NCBI GenBank assembly: GCA_049432165.1
Contig: JBMTDQ010000001.1
Coordinates: 30,048-94,047 of the forward strand
From: Casp-actino5 sp049432165
Lineage (GTDB): Bacteria > Actinomycetota > Acidimicrobiia > Acidimicrobiales > Ilumatobacteraceae
DNA length: 64,000 nt
Direction of reading: 5' to 3'
Part shown: positions 56,715 to 64,000 of the stretch, piece after piece
Layout of the letters: every line of letters starts with the position of its first letter
Position numbering within the stretch: position 1 is the first letter of the stretch
Program-made: the position numbers and the translations under genes
Notes under the pieces: model-generated
What the model saw: only the letters and a program-made list of their open reading frames with translations
Told to the model about the DNA's origin: nothing
Databases searched by the model: none

Positions 56715-57692
56715 TCAGCGATTCCAGGGTGCCGTTGGGGAAACAGCACCCGCACCACCGGTCAACACTTCAACGCCATCATCGGTCACAAGAACTGTGT
56801 GTTCGAATTGCGCTGTTCGCTGCCAATCAGCAGTCACTGCAGTCCATCCGTCATCCCACATTCGATGGCGCCAATCACCGAGGGTGATCATCGGCTCGAT
56901 GGTGAACGTCATCCCAGGGAGCATCTCAAGGGTTGAACGAGAGTCGTAATAGTGAAGAATCTGAATATCGGTGTGGAACTGCTCGCCAATGCCGTGGCCA
57001 ATGAATGCTTTGACCACCCCGTAACGATGTTCTTTCGCATGGTCTTCAATTGCGCGGCCAATATCGCTCACCGGTCTGCCTGGTCGAACAGCCTCGATTC
57101 CGAGCCAGGTGCATTCTTCAGTCACACGGATGAGATCTTGGCTGGCCTGGTCAACTTCACCGACACAAAACGTGGCATTGGTATCACCATGCACGCCTCC
57201 AACAAATCCAGTCACGTCAAGGTTCATGATGTCGCCGTCGAGCATGACCCGCGAATCGGGTATGCCGTGGCAAATCACTTCGTTAGCTGATGTGCACAAG
57301 CTCTTTGGATAGCCGTGATAGTTCAACGTGCTGGGGTACGCCCCACGTTCGATGAAGAGGTCGTGGACATATGCATCAACCTCATCGGTCGTTTTTCCTG
57401 GTTCAAGAAATTCGCCTGCAAGTCGAAGAACTTCAGCAGCGATCTTGCCTGAATGACGCATGCGTTCAATTACTTCGGGCGTTTTGACGAGGGGTTCATC
57501 CCAGTGTTCAACAACACCAGAGTCTGCGTAAGAGGGCCGAGGAATCGTTTCTGGAACGAGCCGCATTGGTGAAATCTCACCTGGATGCACACGCCCTTCA
57601 GCGTTTCGGTGACACCGTTTGTACTTCCGTCCACTTCCGCACCAACACGGGTCGTTTGCTTGAAGGGAGCCAGTCGGGGGTTGCGTACTCAT
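56715..57692 (-). CDS. map: Methionine aminopeptidase type I with N-terminal SEC-C zinc motif
   Basis: Removes initiator Met from nascent proteins, 325 aa. The N-terminal extension (about 10-30) is a SEC-C zinc motif, NDPCWCGSGRKYKRCH, as in MetAP1c-type enzymes that may dock at the ribosome. The catalytic domain has ICHGIPDSRVMLDGDIMNLD (two metal Asp in this region), FIGHGIGEQFHTD (His), TFTIEPMIT (Glu) and QFEHTVLVT (Glu). It lies downstream of serS and pdxH on the same strand; TAGACT 9 nt upstream is a weak promoter candidate. Confidence 0.95.
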   Translation of the reverse strand: MSTQPPTGSLQANDPCWCGSGRKYKRCHRNAEGRVHPGEISPMRLVPETIPRPSYADSGVVEHWDEPLVKTPEVIERMRHSGKIAAEVLRLAGEFLEPGKTTDEVDAYVHDLFIERGAYPSTLNYHGYPKSLCTSANEVICHGIPDSRVMLDGDIMNLDVTGFVGGVHGDTNATFCVGEVDQASQDLIRVTEECTWLGIEAVRPGRPVSDIGRAIEDHAKEHRYGVVKAFIGHGIGEQFHTDIQILHYYDSRSTLEMLPGMTFTIEPMITLGDWRHRMWDDGWTAVTADWQRTAQFEHTVLVTDDGVEVLTGGAGAVSPTAPWNR

Positions 57693-57728
57693 GACACCGC
57701 AAGTCTACGAGCCAGGGGTTGGGGTGGC

Positions 57729-58379
57729 TTACGGAGCAAGCCGATTGCGAACCCAATCGCCACCGGAACGCACATACTGAACACGATCATGCAAACGGCT
57801 CGGGCGGCCCTGCCAGAATTCCCACCGAACCGGAACGATCCTCCAACCACCCCAAAACGGTGGCCTCGTGACCTCCTCAGTCCCAAAGCGATCCTCAGTT
57901 TCAGCGACAAGAGACTCAAGTATCGCTCGACTCTCAATCACCTCTGATTGAGGTGAAGCCCATGCCCCGATCTGCGATCCTCGAGGGCGACTCGCAAAAT
58001 ACGCGTCACTTTCTGCATCAGAGATTCGTTCAACGGTTCCGCTAACGCGAACCTGTCGATGGAGGGCCAACCACCCGAATACTGCAGTGGCGCGTTGGAT
58101 TGACTCGAGCTGTTGGCTCTTTGCCGAGTTGAAGTTTGTAAAAAACGTGACGCCTTCGTCAGATACCTCTCGGGCAAGCACAATACGGGCATCAGGTGTG
58201 CTCGTTGCATCAACTGTCGCAACCGTCATCGCATTGGGTTCGACCAGACCTGCTTCGATGGCCTCGCTGTGCCAAGAATGCCACTGAACGACCGGCGACT
58301 CGTCAACATCTGAGACATCAAGACCCGCTGTTTCGTACTGCACCCTCCGGTGCCGGACGAGGTCATTGGCATCGGTCAT
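57729..58379 (-). CDS. pdxH: Pyridoxamine 5'-phosphate oxidase
   Basis: An FMN enzyme making pyridoxal 5'-phosphate, 216 aa. RIVLAREVSDEGVTFFTNFN and RQVRVSGTVERI form the FMN/substrate strands, SRPRGSQIGAWASPQS is the family signature, and the C-terminus WGGWRIVPVRWEFWQGRPSR has the PLP-binding WRxxP and WQG pattern. ATG is 1 bp after the serS stop, so it is in the serS operon. Confidence 0.95.
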   Translation of the reverse strand: MTDANDLVRHRRVQYETAGLDVSDVDESPVVQWHSWHSEAIEAGLVEPNAMTVATVDATSTPDARIVLAREVSDEGVTFFTNFNSAKSQQLESIQRATAVFGWLALHRQVRVSGTVERISDAESDAYFASRPRGSQIGAWASPQSEVIESRAILESLVAETEDRFGTEEVTRPPFWGGWRIVPVRWEFWQGRPSRLHDRVQYVRSGGDWVRNRLAP

Positions 58380-58380
58380 G

Positions 58381-59694
58381 TCACCCTCCGAGTCGAGAAA
58401 TTCCGCGCATGTACGGTGACAACACCTCAGGAATGTTCACGCTTCCATCATCCTGCCGGTGCGTTTCAAGAATCGCTGCCCACACTCGAGGAACCGCAAG
58501 AGCAGATCCATTCAAGGTGTGAACAAGCACAGTACCCTTCACCGGCTTGCCGTCGGCATCAACTTGGCGGTAGCGAATATCTGCTCGGCGAGCTTGGTAG
58601 TCAGAAAACCACGACACCGATGAAACTTCGAGCCACTGACCGCATCCTGGTGCGTACACCTCGATGTCGAAGGAGCGATGGTGGCTCTGCCCTAAGTCTC
58701 CGGTACAGATTTCGATTACCCGATGATGCAGTCCAAGCGAGGAAATCATCCGCTCAACGCGGGCAACCATATCGAAGAGGAGCTGGGGGGCTTGTTCGGG
58801 AGTAGCCAGTGCCAGGATCTCGACCTTGTCGAATTCATGCGAGCGGAGCATCCCTCGAGTGTCTCGTCCTGCTGATCCTGCCTCTCGACGGAAGCATGGG
58901 CTAAACGCCATAAAACGCATCGGGAGATTTGGTGCATCAAGGATCTCACCGCTGTACATCGAAGTCAGGGGAACCTCTGCGGTTGGAATACACCACAGAT
59001 CGTCACGTTCAATCGCATAGGCATCATCGGCAAATTTTGGCAATTGGCCAGTTGAGGTCAGCGTCGCCGTTGAAACAAGCGATGGCGGGCGAATCTCTTC
59101 AAACTCATCGGCATTGCTATCGAGCGCATACTGACACAGCGCTCGAGCCAATGTCGCACCCGCACCGCGCTGCATCGTAAACATTGATGCCGCAATTTTT
59201 GTTGCGCGTTCGTTATCGAGGATGCCAAGCGACTCGCCTATTTCCCAGTGTGGAACTCGCTGATGTTCGGCGAAACCATCGATGCCTCCTTCTGGGAGAA
59301 ACGGGCCATTCACGACCGGGTTGTCGTCCTCACTCGCTCCATCTGGCACATCTACATGTGGCACATTTGGGATGTGCAGGAGCAACTCGTGCATCTTCGC
59401 CGAAAGCACTTCGTGATCTTGCTCGATACGAGAAACATCCTCGCCTAGCGCCCGGCTCTGTGCTTGAACGGCTTCAGCTTGCTCGACATCGCCATCGCGA
59501 CGAAGTTGACCAACTTCACGAGAGAGTTCATTAATGCGGGCGCGAGCCTCGTCACGCTCAGCAGTTATTTCTCTCAACCGCCGATCGAGTTCAAGAACCT
59601 CGTCAACCTGAGAATCACAAGATGAATCACCGCGACGCGCTAGTGCCGCACAGATCTCATCGGCGTGCTCTCGGAGCTGTCGAACATCAATCAC
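58381..59694 (-). CDS. serS: Seryl-tRNA synthetase
   Basis: Class II synthetase charging tRNA-Ser, 437 aa. The N-terminal long coiled-coil arm (about 25-105) binds the tRNA variable arm; motif 2 is in FMAFSPCFRREAGSAGRDTRG and motif 3 in LNGSALAVPRVWAAILE; TAEVPLTSMYSGEIL lies in the active site. Length and order are normal. TAGCCT (59702-59707, this strand) is 7 nt before the GTG start, in the 17-bp gap after ctaG, so transcription is probably independent of the oxidase genes. Confidence 0.97.
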   Translation of the reverse strand: MIDVRQLREHADEICAALARRGDSSCDSQVDEVLELDRRLREITAERDEARARINELSREVGQLRRDGDVEQAEAVQAQSRALGEDVSRIEQDHEVLSAKMHELLLHIPNVPHVDVPDGASEDDNPVVNGPFLPEGGIDGFAEHQRVPHWEIGESLGILDNERATKIAASMFTMQRGAGATLARALCQYALDSNADEFEEIRPPSLVSTATLTSTGQLPKFADDAYAIERDDLWCIPTAEVPLTSMYSGEILDAPNLPMRFMAFSPCFRREAGSAGRDTRGMLRSHEFDKVEILALATPEQAPQLLFDMVARVERMISSLGLHHRVIEICTGDLGQSHHRSFDIEVYAPGCGQWLEVSSVSWFSDYQARRADIRYRQVDADGKPVKGTVLVHTLNGSALAVPRVWAAILETHRQDDGSVNIPEVLSPYMRGISRLGG

Positions 59695-59711
59695 GAGGCC
59701 GAGGCTACCGG

Positions 59712-60650
59712 TCAGTCTTCTTCACGTGCAGGTGCAGAGCGCGCAAAGGCGGCCTCAACATCGGCAGTGGTAAGAGGGGCCTCATCAGCAGCTTGGTCAG
59801 CCGATACAGAACTTCTGCGATAGTCGTGGCTATTTCTGAACTGTTTTGCGTATTGGATGAAGTAACCAATAATGAGCGCCCATAGGAACATTCCCGCCAT
59901 CGTCTTCATAATCGCACCAGCCAATTGCTGATCCTCCGCAAGGGAAAGACCCCACAACCGAACTGGCCGGGCATATGCCTCGTACACCGCTGACTCGGCA
60001 AACGTGAGAAACGCAGCAGGAATCGTTGGAACGATCGATTGAGCGAAGAGATAAATGCCCTTGCCGAGCGGTCCGAGCTGGAATTCAGGAATCGGTCCGA
60101 CAACAGGCATCCACATCAGAAGAGCCGAGGAGACGACGAGCACATGCAGGAGATAATGCAACGCGCCGTTCCAGTAACCATCACCGACGGAGGCATTCAC
60201 CAGCGATGGAAGGTGAGTGAGCAAGGTGGCTCCGTTGAACAACAGAGCGGCAACAACAGGGCGAGTCAGGAACCGCATGGCTTGATATACCGAGCCATTG
60301 CCGATGAGCACCCGCATGAGCCAGGTCGGTGTCGCAAGTAACGCCAAGGGTGGAAGCCAGAACGACAGCGCCATGTGTTGAACCATGTGCACCGAATAGA
60401 GATAGTCCTCACTGATGTCGTGAATTGGCCAATCACTCGACACCCACAACACCGTGATCGCAGCGACAAACGAAACCGTATTCGATCGGCTCAGTACTCG
60501 CTCGCCAGGTCGAACCGCTTTCGGCCCAATCACCCTCACCGTGTAAATAAACGCCGCCGTGAGAAAGACGGTCAGCAGCCACACCTCAGGATGGGGTACA
60601 AACTTCCAAGGGTTGACCGAGATGTCGACCTGCGCCAACATCGAGCTCAT
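59712..60650 (-). CDS. ctaG: CtaG-like cytochrome c oxidase assembly membrane protein
   Basis: A 312-residue protein with about seven membrane helices, of the caa3_CtaG family (VHMVQHMALSFWLPPLALLATP, LLLHVLVVSSALLMWMPVVGP, SIVPTIPAAFLTFAE). His and Met residues in the first of these helices may contact copper. It helps copper insertion into caa3/aa3 oxidases in Gram-positive bacteria. The C-terminal 40 residues are a charged tail. It lies 6 bp after the subunit IV gene, in the oxidase operon. Confidence 0.88.
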   Translation of the reverse strand: MSSMLAQVDISVNPWKFVPHPEVWLLTVFLTAAFIYTVRVIGPKAVRPGERVLSRSNTVSFVAAITVLWVSSDWPIHDISEDYLYSVHMVQHMALSFWLPPLALLATPTWLMRVLIGNGSVYQAMRFLTRPVVAALLFNGATLLTHLPSLVNASVGDGYWNGALHYLLHVLVVSSALLMWMPVVGPIPEFQLGPLGKGIYLFAQSIVPTIPAAFLTFAESAVYEAYARPVRLWGLSLAEDQQLAGAIMKTMAGMFLWALIIGYFIQYAKQFRNSHDYRRSSVSADQAADEAPLTTADVEAAFARSAPAREED

Positions 60651-60656
60651 CGCAAC

Positions 60657-60986
60657 TCAGCTCTGGAAGAAATGCAGTGTTGCGAGGAACACCGCATAAC
60701 AACCGACTGCCAGCGTCATGCCGATGTAGAACATGAGACTGAACAACTTTGAGTCGAACTTCAGGTGCATGAAGTACAACAACACCATAAAGAACTTGAC
60801 CGCCATCAAGATGAGGAGCCCAGGAAGAAACGCTGCGCCCAACTGTTCTTGGGTGTAGCTGAACACCACCTCGACGGCAGTAATCACGGCAAGGAAAATT
60901 GCGATCTTGATATATCCGAGATCGGTGAGACCATGCTCTGCATGCTCATCGCCGTGAGTGTCCTGTTGTTCTGTGACCGTGCTCAT
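60657..60986 (-). CDS. Cytochrome c oxidase subunit IV (COX4_pro-like)
   Basis: A 109-residue membrane protein with three predicted helices (about 26-46, 52-72, 82-105), sequence IAIFLAVITAVEVVFSYTQ and MVLLYFMHLKFDSKLFSLMF being typical of prokaryotic subunit IV/CyoD-type proteins. It stabilises the oxidase. The His-rich N-terminus (EQQDTHGDEHAEHG) is notable. Located between subunit III and ctaG on the minus strand. Confidence 0.87.
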   Translation of the reverse strand: MSTVTEQQDTHGDEHAEHGLTDLGYIKIAIFLAVITAVEVVFSYTQEQLGAAFLPGLLILMAVKFFMVLLYFMHLKFDSKLFSLMFYIGMTLAVGCYAVFLATLHFFQS

Positions 60987-61002
60987 GTCAACTCGATTCT
61001 TA

Positions 61003-61617
61003 TCAGGCGGGGATCAGGTACACGAGGGTGAAGATCAGGATCCACACCACGTCAACAAAGTGCCAGTAGAGGCCGAAGAGTTCAACAACTTCTTTCTTGT
61101 CGCCAACAACTTTGTTCTTTGAGATCATTCCAACGAGCGACATCAACATGATGATGCCGACGCTCACGTGAACACCGTGAAACCCGGTGAGCGTGAAGAA
61201 ACTCGACGAGAAGAGGCTTGTCGTGAAGCCAAGACCCTCGCGGTAGAAGGTCGTGAATTCGTACACCTGGCCAGCAACAAACAGAGCACCCAGCAAGGCC
61301 GTCACCGACAGCCACAATTTCGTATTGCGGTCATCGTCACGATTCGCTGAAGACACTGCCAGCACCATCGTGAGCGACGACATCAACAGCACGAAGCTCG
61401 AGGCCGAGGTGAATGGGATATCCCACACCTGGTCTGGGCCAAGGTTTGCCGAGTGGCGGCCTCGATACAGCATGTACGTCGAGATGAGTCCGCCAAAGAG
61501 CAGACACTCTGAGCCGAGGAACATCCACATCGCCAACTTGTTGTTGGACAACCCTGTTGACGTGTGGTGAGCGCCGTGATCGACGTGAGCGTCGGCGTGA
61601 ATTGCGGTATCAGCCAT
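61003..61617 (-). CDS. ctaE: Cytochrome c oxidase subunit III
   Basis: A 204-residue subunit with five membrane helices. KLAMWMFLGSECLLFGGLIS begins the fold, FTLTGFHGVHVSVGIIM and LYWHFVDVVWILIFTLVYL are the family signatures, with Glu and His residues of the lipid cleft. A His-rich N-terminus (ADAHVDHGAHH) precedes the first helix. ATG 61617 is chosen since it begins the conserved region and overlaps the subunit I end by 8 bp; the upstream open frame lies within subunit I. Confidence 0.93.
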   Translation of the reverse strand: MADTAIHADAHVDHGAHHTSTGLSNNKLAMWMFLGSECLLFGGLISTYMLYRGRHSANLGPDQVWDIPFTSASSFVLLMSSLTMVLAVSSANRDDDRNTKLWLSVTALLGALFVAGQVYEFTTFYREGLGFTTSLFSSSFFTLTGFHGVHVSVGIIMLMSLVGMISKNKVVGDKKEVVELFGLYWHFVDVVWILIFTLVYLIPA

Positions 61618-63616
61618 GAGCTGCAACCTCCATCGAAGTGCCAGTTGGCGGGTCGTAGTCCTCTTCAGGGGCGGTATGCGGCTCAAGGCCCCATCCATAG
61701 AACGAGACGAGTGCCAGAACAGCGCCACCAAGCAGGAGGAACAAGTTGTAGATCACGCCATACGCCATGATCGGAAGGCTGAACGCCAACAAGATCGGCC
61801 AGTACGAAGGTGACGGCAGATGAATGTGCCCATCAGCGTTGTTCTCTTCCTCGGCAACCACTTCTTCGGCAGTTGCGACCTGATGGAACTCGTGGTGGCC
61901 GTCAACGCCACGATCCTCGTACTTGCGATGGAAGAACTCGTCGAGGTGTCCAACCTGCGGCAAGCGATCGAAGTTGTGTTCTTTCGGCGGGCTGGTGGTG
62001 ATCCACTCGAGGCTGCGAGCATCCCATGGGTCGAGAGGCGCCTTCTCAGTTCCTTTGCGATGCGAAACATAAATGTTTACAAAGAACAACAGGACACCGA
62101 GTGCGAGCACGAATGTTCCGATTGACGCAATGAGGTTCCAGAAACCGATGTTAAAGAAACCCTCACCTGCACGGTTTTCGGTCCACTGGTACATGCGTCG
62201 TGGCTGACCTTGCAAACCAATGATGTGCATTGGTCCGAACGTGAGGTTCATACCAATGATAGTGAGCCAGAAGTTGACACGACCGAGACGTTCGTTGAGC
62301 ATCTTGCCGAACATCTTTGGCCACCAGTAATACATGCCGGCAAACAAACCGAGAACTGCGCCACCAAAGATGACGTAGTGGAAGTGAGCGACGATGTAGT
62401 ACGTGTCAGTCTGCTGAGTGTCAGATGGTGCAACCGAGTGGGTGACGCCCGAGAGACCACCAATAGTGAACTGCACAATGACGCCAACGGCATACAGCAT
62501 CGGGACAGTGAATTTGATCTTTCCGCCCCACATCGTGAGTGTCCAGTTCACGATCTTCACGCCGGTCGGAATGGCAATCGCCATCGTGGCAACCGAGAAT
62601 GCTGCGACAGAGATCGGCCCAAGTCCGGAAGCGAACATGTGGTGAGCCCACACACCCCAACCAACGAATCCGATGGCTGCGCCAGAGAACACGATGAGTG
62701 GGTAACCAAACAGCGGCTTCTTTGAGAACACCGGAAGAATTTCCGACACAATGCCAAAACTCGGAAGCACGATGATGTACACCTCGGGGTGTCCAAAGAT
62801 CCAGAACAAGTGCTGCCACAACAGTGGGTCAGCACCGGCTTCGACACTAAAGAATGTTGCATCGAAACTGCGCTGGAACATCAGCATGAACAACGCAACG
62901 GTGATGACTGGCATCGCGAACAGCAGGAGGAACTGCACCACCATCACCATCCAGGTGAAGATCGGCAGCTTCATCAAACTCATTCCAGGTGCTCGCATGT
63001 TGATCACCGTCACGATGAGGTTGATCGCACCGGTAAGAGAAGCGATACCAGTGATCTGCAGACCAAGACCCCAGAAGTCAACGCCATTCGAAGGAGAGAA
63101 AGCAACCGATGAGTTCGGGGCGTACATGAACCAACCACCGTCGGCTCCACCACCGAGGAACCATGAGGTATTCAGGAAGAGGCCTCCAAATAAGAATGCC
63201 CAAAAGCCGAACGCGTTGATACGTGGGAAGGCAACGTCGCGGGCGCCAATCTGGAGCGGAACAAAATAGTTTGCAAACGCAGCCGCCATTGGCATCACGA
63301 ACAAGAACACCATCGTGGTGGCGTGCATCGTGAACATCTGGTTGTACTTGTCGGCTGACAGCACGGTTCCATTCGGCCCAGCGAGCTGCAAACGAATGAG
63401 CATCGCTTCAATGCCACCGACCACGAAGAAAAACATGGCAACAACGCCATACATAATTCCAAGTTTTTTGTGATCGATCGTAAAAAGCCACGACTTCCAG
63501 CCGGTCGTTTCAACCGGGCGACGGAAAACTCCGTAGGACGACTCTGGAGTCGCCTCTGAAGGCGTCGATTGATCGACGACTTCTACTTCATCAGAGGGAC
63601 GTTCAATGATTGCCAT
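61610..63616 (-). CDS. ctaD: Cytochrome c oxidase subunit I with C-terminal two-helix extension
   Basis: Heme-copper oxidase catalytic subunit, 668 aa. Heme a/CuB ligands are in FTMHATTMVFLFVMP (His), IFGHPEVYIIVLPSFG (His-Glu-x-x-Tyr), GVWAHHMFASG (His pair) and YIVAHFHYVIFGG (two His). GHPEVY with its Tyr indicates an A-type oxidase. After the 12-helix core (to about 545) there is a charged segment and an extra two-helix domain (about 600-655, SPSYWPILLAFSLPIMAYG) that resembles a fused actinobacterial subunit IV. Second gene of the operon after subunit II. Confidence 0.96.
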   Translation of the reverse strand: MAIIERPSDEVEVVDQSTPSEATPESSYGVFRRPVETTGWKSWLFTIDHKKLGIMYGVVAMFFFVVGGIEAMLIRLQLAGPNGTVLSADKYNQMFTMHATTMVFLFVMPMAAAFANYFVPLQIGARDVAFPRINAFGFWAFLFGGLFLNTSWFLGGGADGGWFMYAPNSSVAFSPSNGVDFWGLGLQITGIASLTGAINLIVTVINMRAPGMSLMKLPIFTWMVMVVQFLLLFAMPVITVALFMLMFQRSFDATFFSVEAGADPLLWQHLFWIFGHPEVYIIVLPSFGIVSEILPVFSKKPLFGYPLIVFSGAAIGFVGWGVWAHHMFASGLGPISVAAFSVATMAIAIPTGVKIVNWTLTMWGGKIKFTVPMLYAVGVIVQFTIGGLSGVTHSVAPSDTQQTDTYYIVAHFHYVIFGGAVLGLFAGMYYWWPKMFGKMLNERLGRVNFWLTIIGMNLTFGPMHIIGLQGQPRRMYQWTENRAGEGFFNIGFWNLIASIGTFVLALGVLLFFVNIYVSHRKGTEKAPLDPWDARSLEWITTSPPKEHNFDRLPQVGHLDEFFHRKYEDRGVDGHHEFHQVATAEEVVAEEENNADGHIHLPSPSYWPILLAFSLPIMAYGVIYNLFLLLGGAVLALVSFYGWGLEPHTAPEEDYDPPTGTSMEVAAHG

Positions 63617-63623
63617 CAGTTAC

Positions 63624-64000
63624 TCACTTCCGCTCAAGGAGGTAGGCGATTAATTGATCGATTTGGTCTTCGCTAAGACCGAGGTACGGCATTCCACGAA
63701 CCTTGCCGTCGGTCTGCTCCAACATTGCTGGATCGGCGTACATCGGCTTCTTCGCAGGAGCGTTACGAAGCCATTCACGAAGGTCAATTTCGTTGAGACA
63801 GTCCTGCGAAACTCCGGCCAAGTACTTGTCACCGAATTCTTCCGGACTGGCCTCCCACACATCGGCACGACATTCAGGGGTGAGAAGATCCCAGGTCGCA
63901 CCTGCGAACGTGTTGCGACCCATGAGGTTTGTCAGGTTTGGTGCTGCACCCGAGTACACAAACTGGTCTGGGTATGACACGACGATGTTGCCGTTATTCG
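63624..64000 (-). CDS. ctaC: Cytochrome c oxidase subunit II, C-terminal part, cut by the window edge
   Basis: The minus frame is open to the window end, so the GTG at 63980 is internal. The visible 125 residues look like the cytochrome c-type C-terminal domain of caa3-type subunit II: GAAPNLTNLMGRNTFAGATW, EWLRNAPAKKPMYADPA, the axial Met in VRGMPYLGLSEDQIDQLIAY. The CuA site and the C-x-x-C-H heme motif would be upstream of the window. It lies 7 bp before subunit I in transcription order. A separate cytochrome c cannot be excluded from this fragment. Confidence 0.82.
   Translation of the reverse strand, partial: NNGNIVVSYPDQFVYSGAAPNLTNLMGRNTFAGATWDLLTPECRADVWEASPEEFGDKYLAGVSQDCLNEIDLREWLRNAPAKKPMYADPAMLEQTDGKVRGMPYLGLSEDQIDQLIAYLLERK

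Noticed and set aside
63624..63980. A complete small cytochrome c gene at the right edge
   Set aside because: The frame stays open to the window end, lacks a heme C-x-x-C-H in the visible part and lies in the subunit II position of an oxidase operon, so it is better read as the C-terminal part of subunit II.
1..64000. Mobile elements, prophage, CRISPR, tRNA or rRNA genes
   Set aside because: I saw no transposase, integrase, repeat array or cloverleaf-like sequence; the PghP-family and methyltransferase genes alone do not indicate a phage island. A tRNAscan and a repeat search would be decisive.

Overview
The window looks like a chromosomal segment from a compact, moderate-GC actinobacterium, most probably of the class Acidimicrobiia. 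The evidence is a WhiB-family regulator with an AT-hook-like tail, an HspR-controlled dnaK-grpE-dnaJ-hspR operon with a perfect HAIR operator, a GlnR-type orphan regulator beside two glutamine synthetases, an acyl-CoA carboxylase epsilon subunit, a WXG100 protein, a DUF2510 protein and Thr-rich linkers in secreted proteins. The class assignment is inference from gene content; no rRNA is present. Genes are tightly packed on both strands, many starts overlap the preceding stop by 1 or 4 bases, and three convergent pairs overlap at their 3' ends. I found no intergenic stretch over 300 bases and no rRNA, tRNA, CRISPR array, insertion sequence or prophage.

Layout. 0-5 kb: aat (cut by the edge), ethylmalonyl-CoA mutase, a putative 2OG-Fe(II) oxygenase, a LysM lipoprotein and two alpha/beta hydrolases. 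5-9.5 kb (minus): polyprenyl diphosphate synthase, xseB, xseA, carboxylase epsilon and PccB-type beta subunits. 9.5-11.4 kb: CopC-CopD fusion. 11.4-13.8 kb: dnaX-recR. 13.9-20 kb: acetyl-CoA acetyltransferase divergent from crotonyl-CoA carboxylase/reductase, epimerase, HAD, GH18 and methyltransferase genes. 20-23.4 kb: TlpA and DsbB proteins, a DUF2510 protein and a metallo-beta-lactamase/Rieske protein. 23.4-27.5 kb: heat-shock operon. 27.5-32.9 kb: cdd, a membrane protein, a MazG-like protein, asd, a methyltransferase, lysC and an ABM-domain protein. 32.9-40.8 kb: a molybdenum hydroxylase, glnII, glnA and glnR on plus, with 8-oxoguanine deaminase, a small membrane protein and RidA on minus. 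40.8-48.4 kb: HhH protein, FAS1-OmpA protein, HesB, Mrp, Nudix, CcdA/TlpA, WhiB and quinone oxidoreductase. 48.4-53.8 kb: orn, a gamma-PGA hydrolase-like gene, WXG100, thiamine-binding protein, HTH, HAD, coaA and a lone N6-adenine methyltransferase. 53.8-56.7 kb: cytochrome c and copper-handling genes. 56.7-64 kb: map, pdxH, serS, ctaG and the aa3-type oxidase genes, with coxB cut by the edge.

How the genes fit together. Thiolase, Ccr, epimerase, Ecm and PccB/epsilon cover much of the first half of the ethylmalonyl-CoA pathway and the propionyl-CoA branch, so C2 assimilation without the glyoxylate cycle is plausible. Two glutamine synthetases plus GlnR, next to a molybdenum hydroxylase and 8-oxoguanine deaminase, suggest a nitrogen-assimilation and purine-scavenging neighbourhood. 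Cytochrome c, Sco, cupredoxin, PCuAC, CtaG and the oxidase subunits form a copper and oxidase assembly region.

A recurring signal is a TANNNT box 6-8 bases upstream of the start codon at about 25 genes, as expected of leaderless transcription. I used it to choose several starts, including a 51-residue membrane protein.
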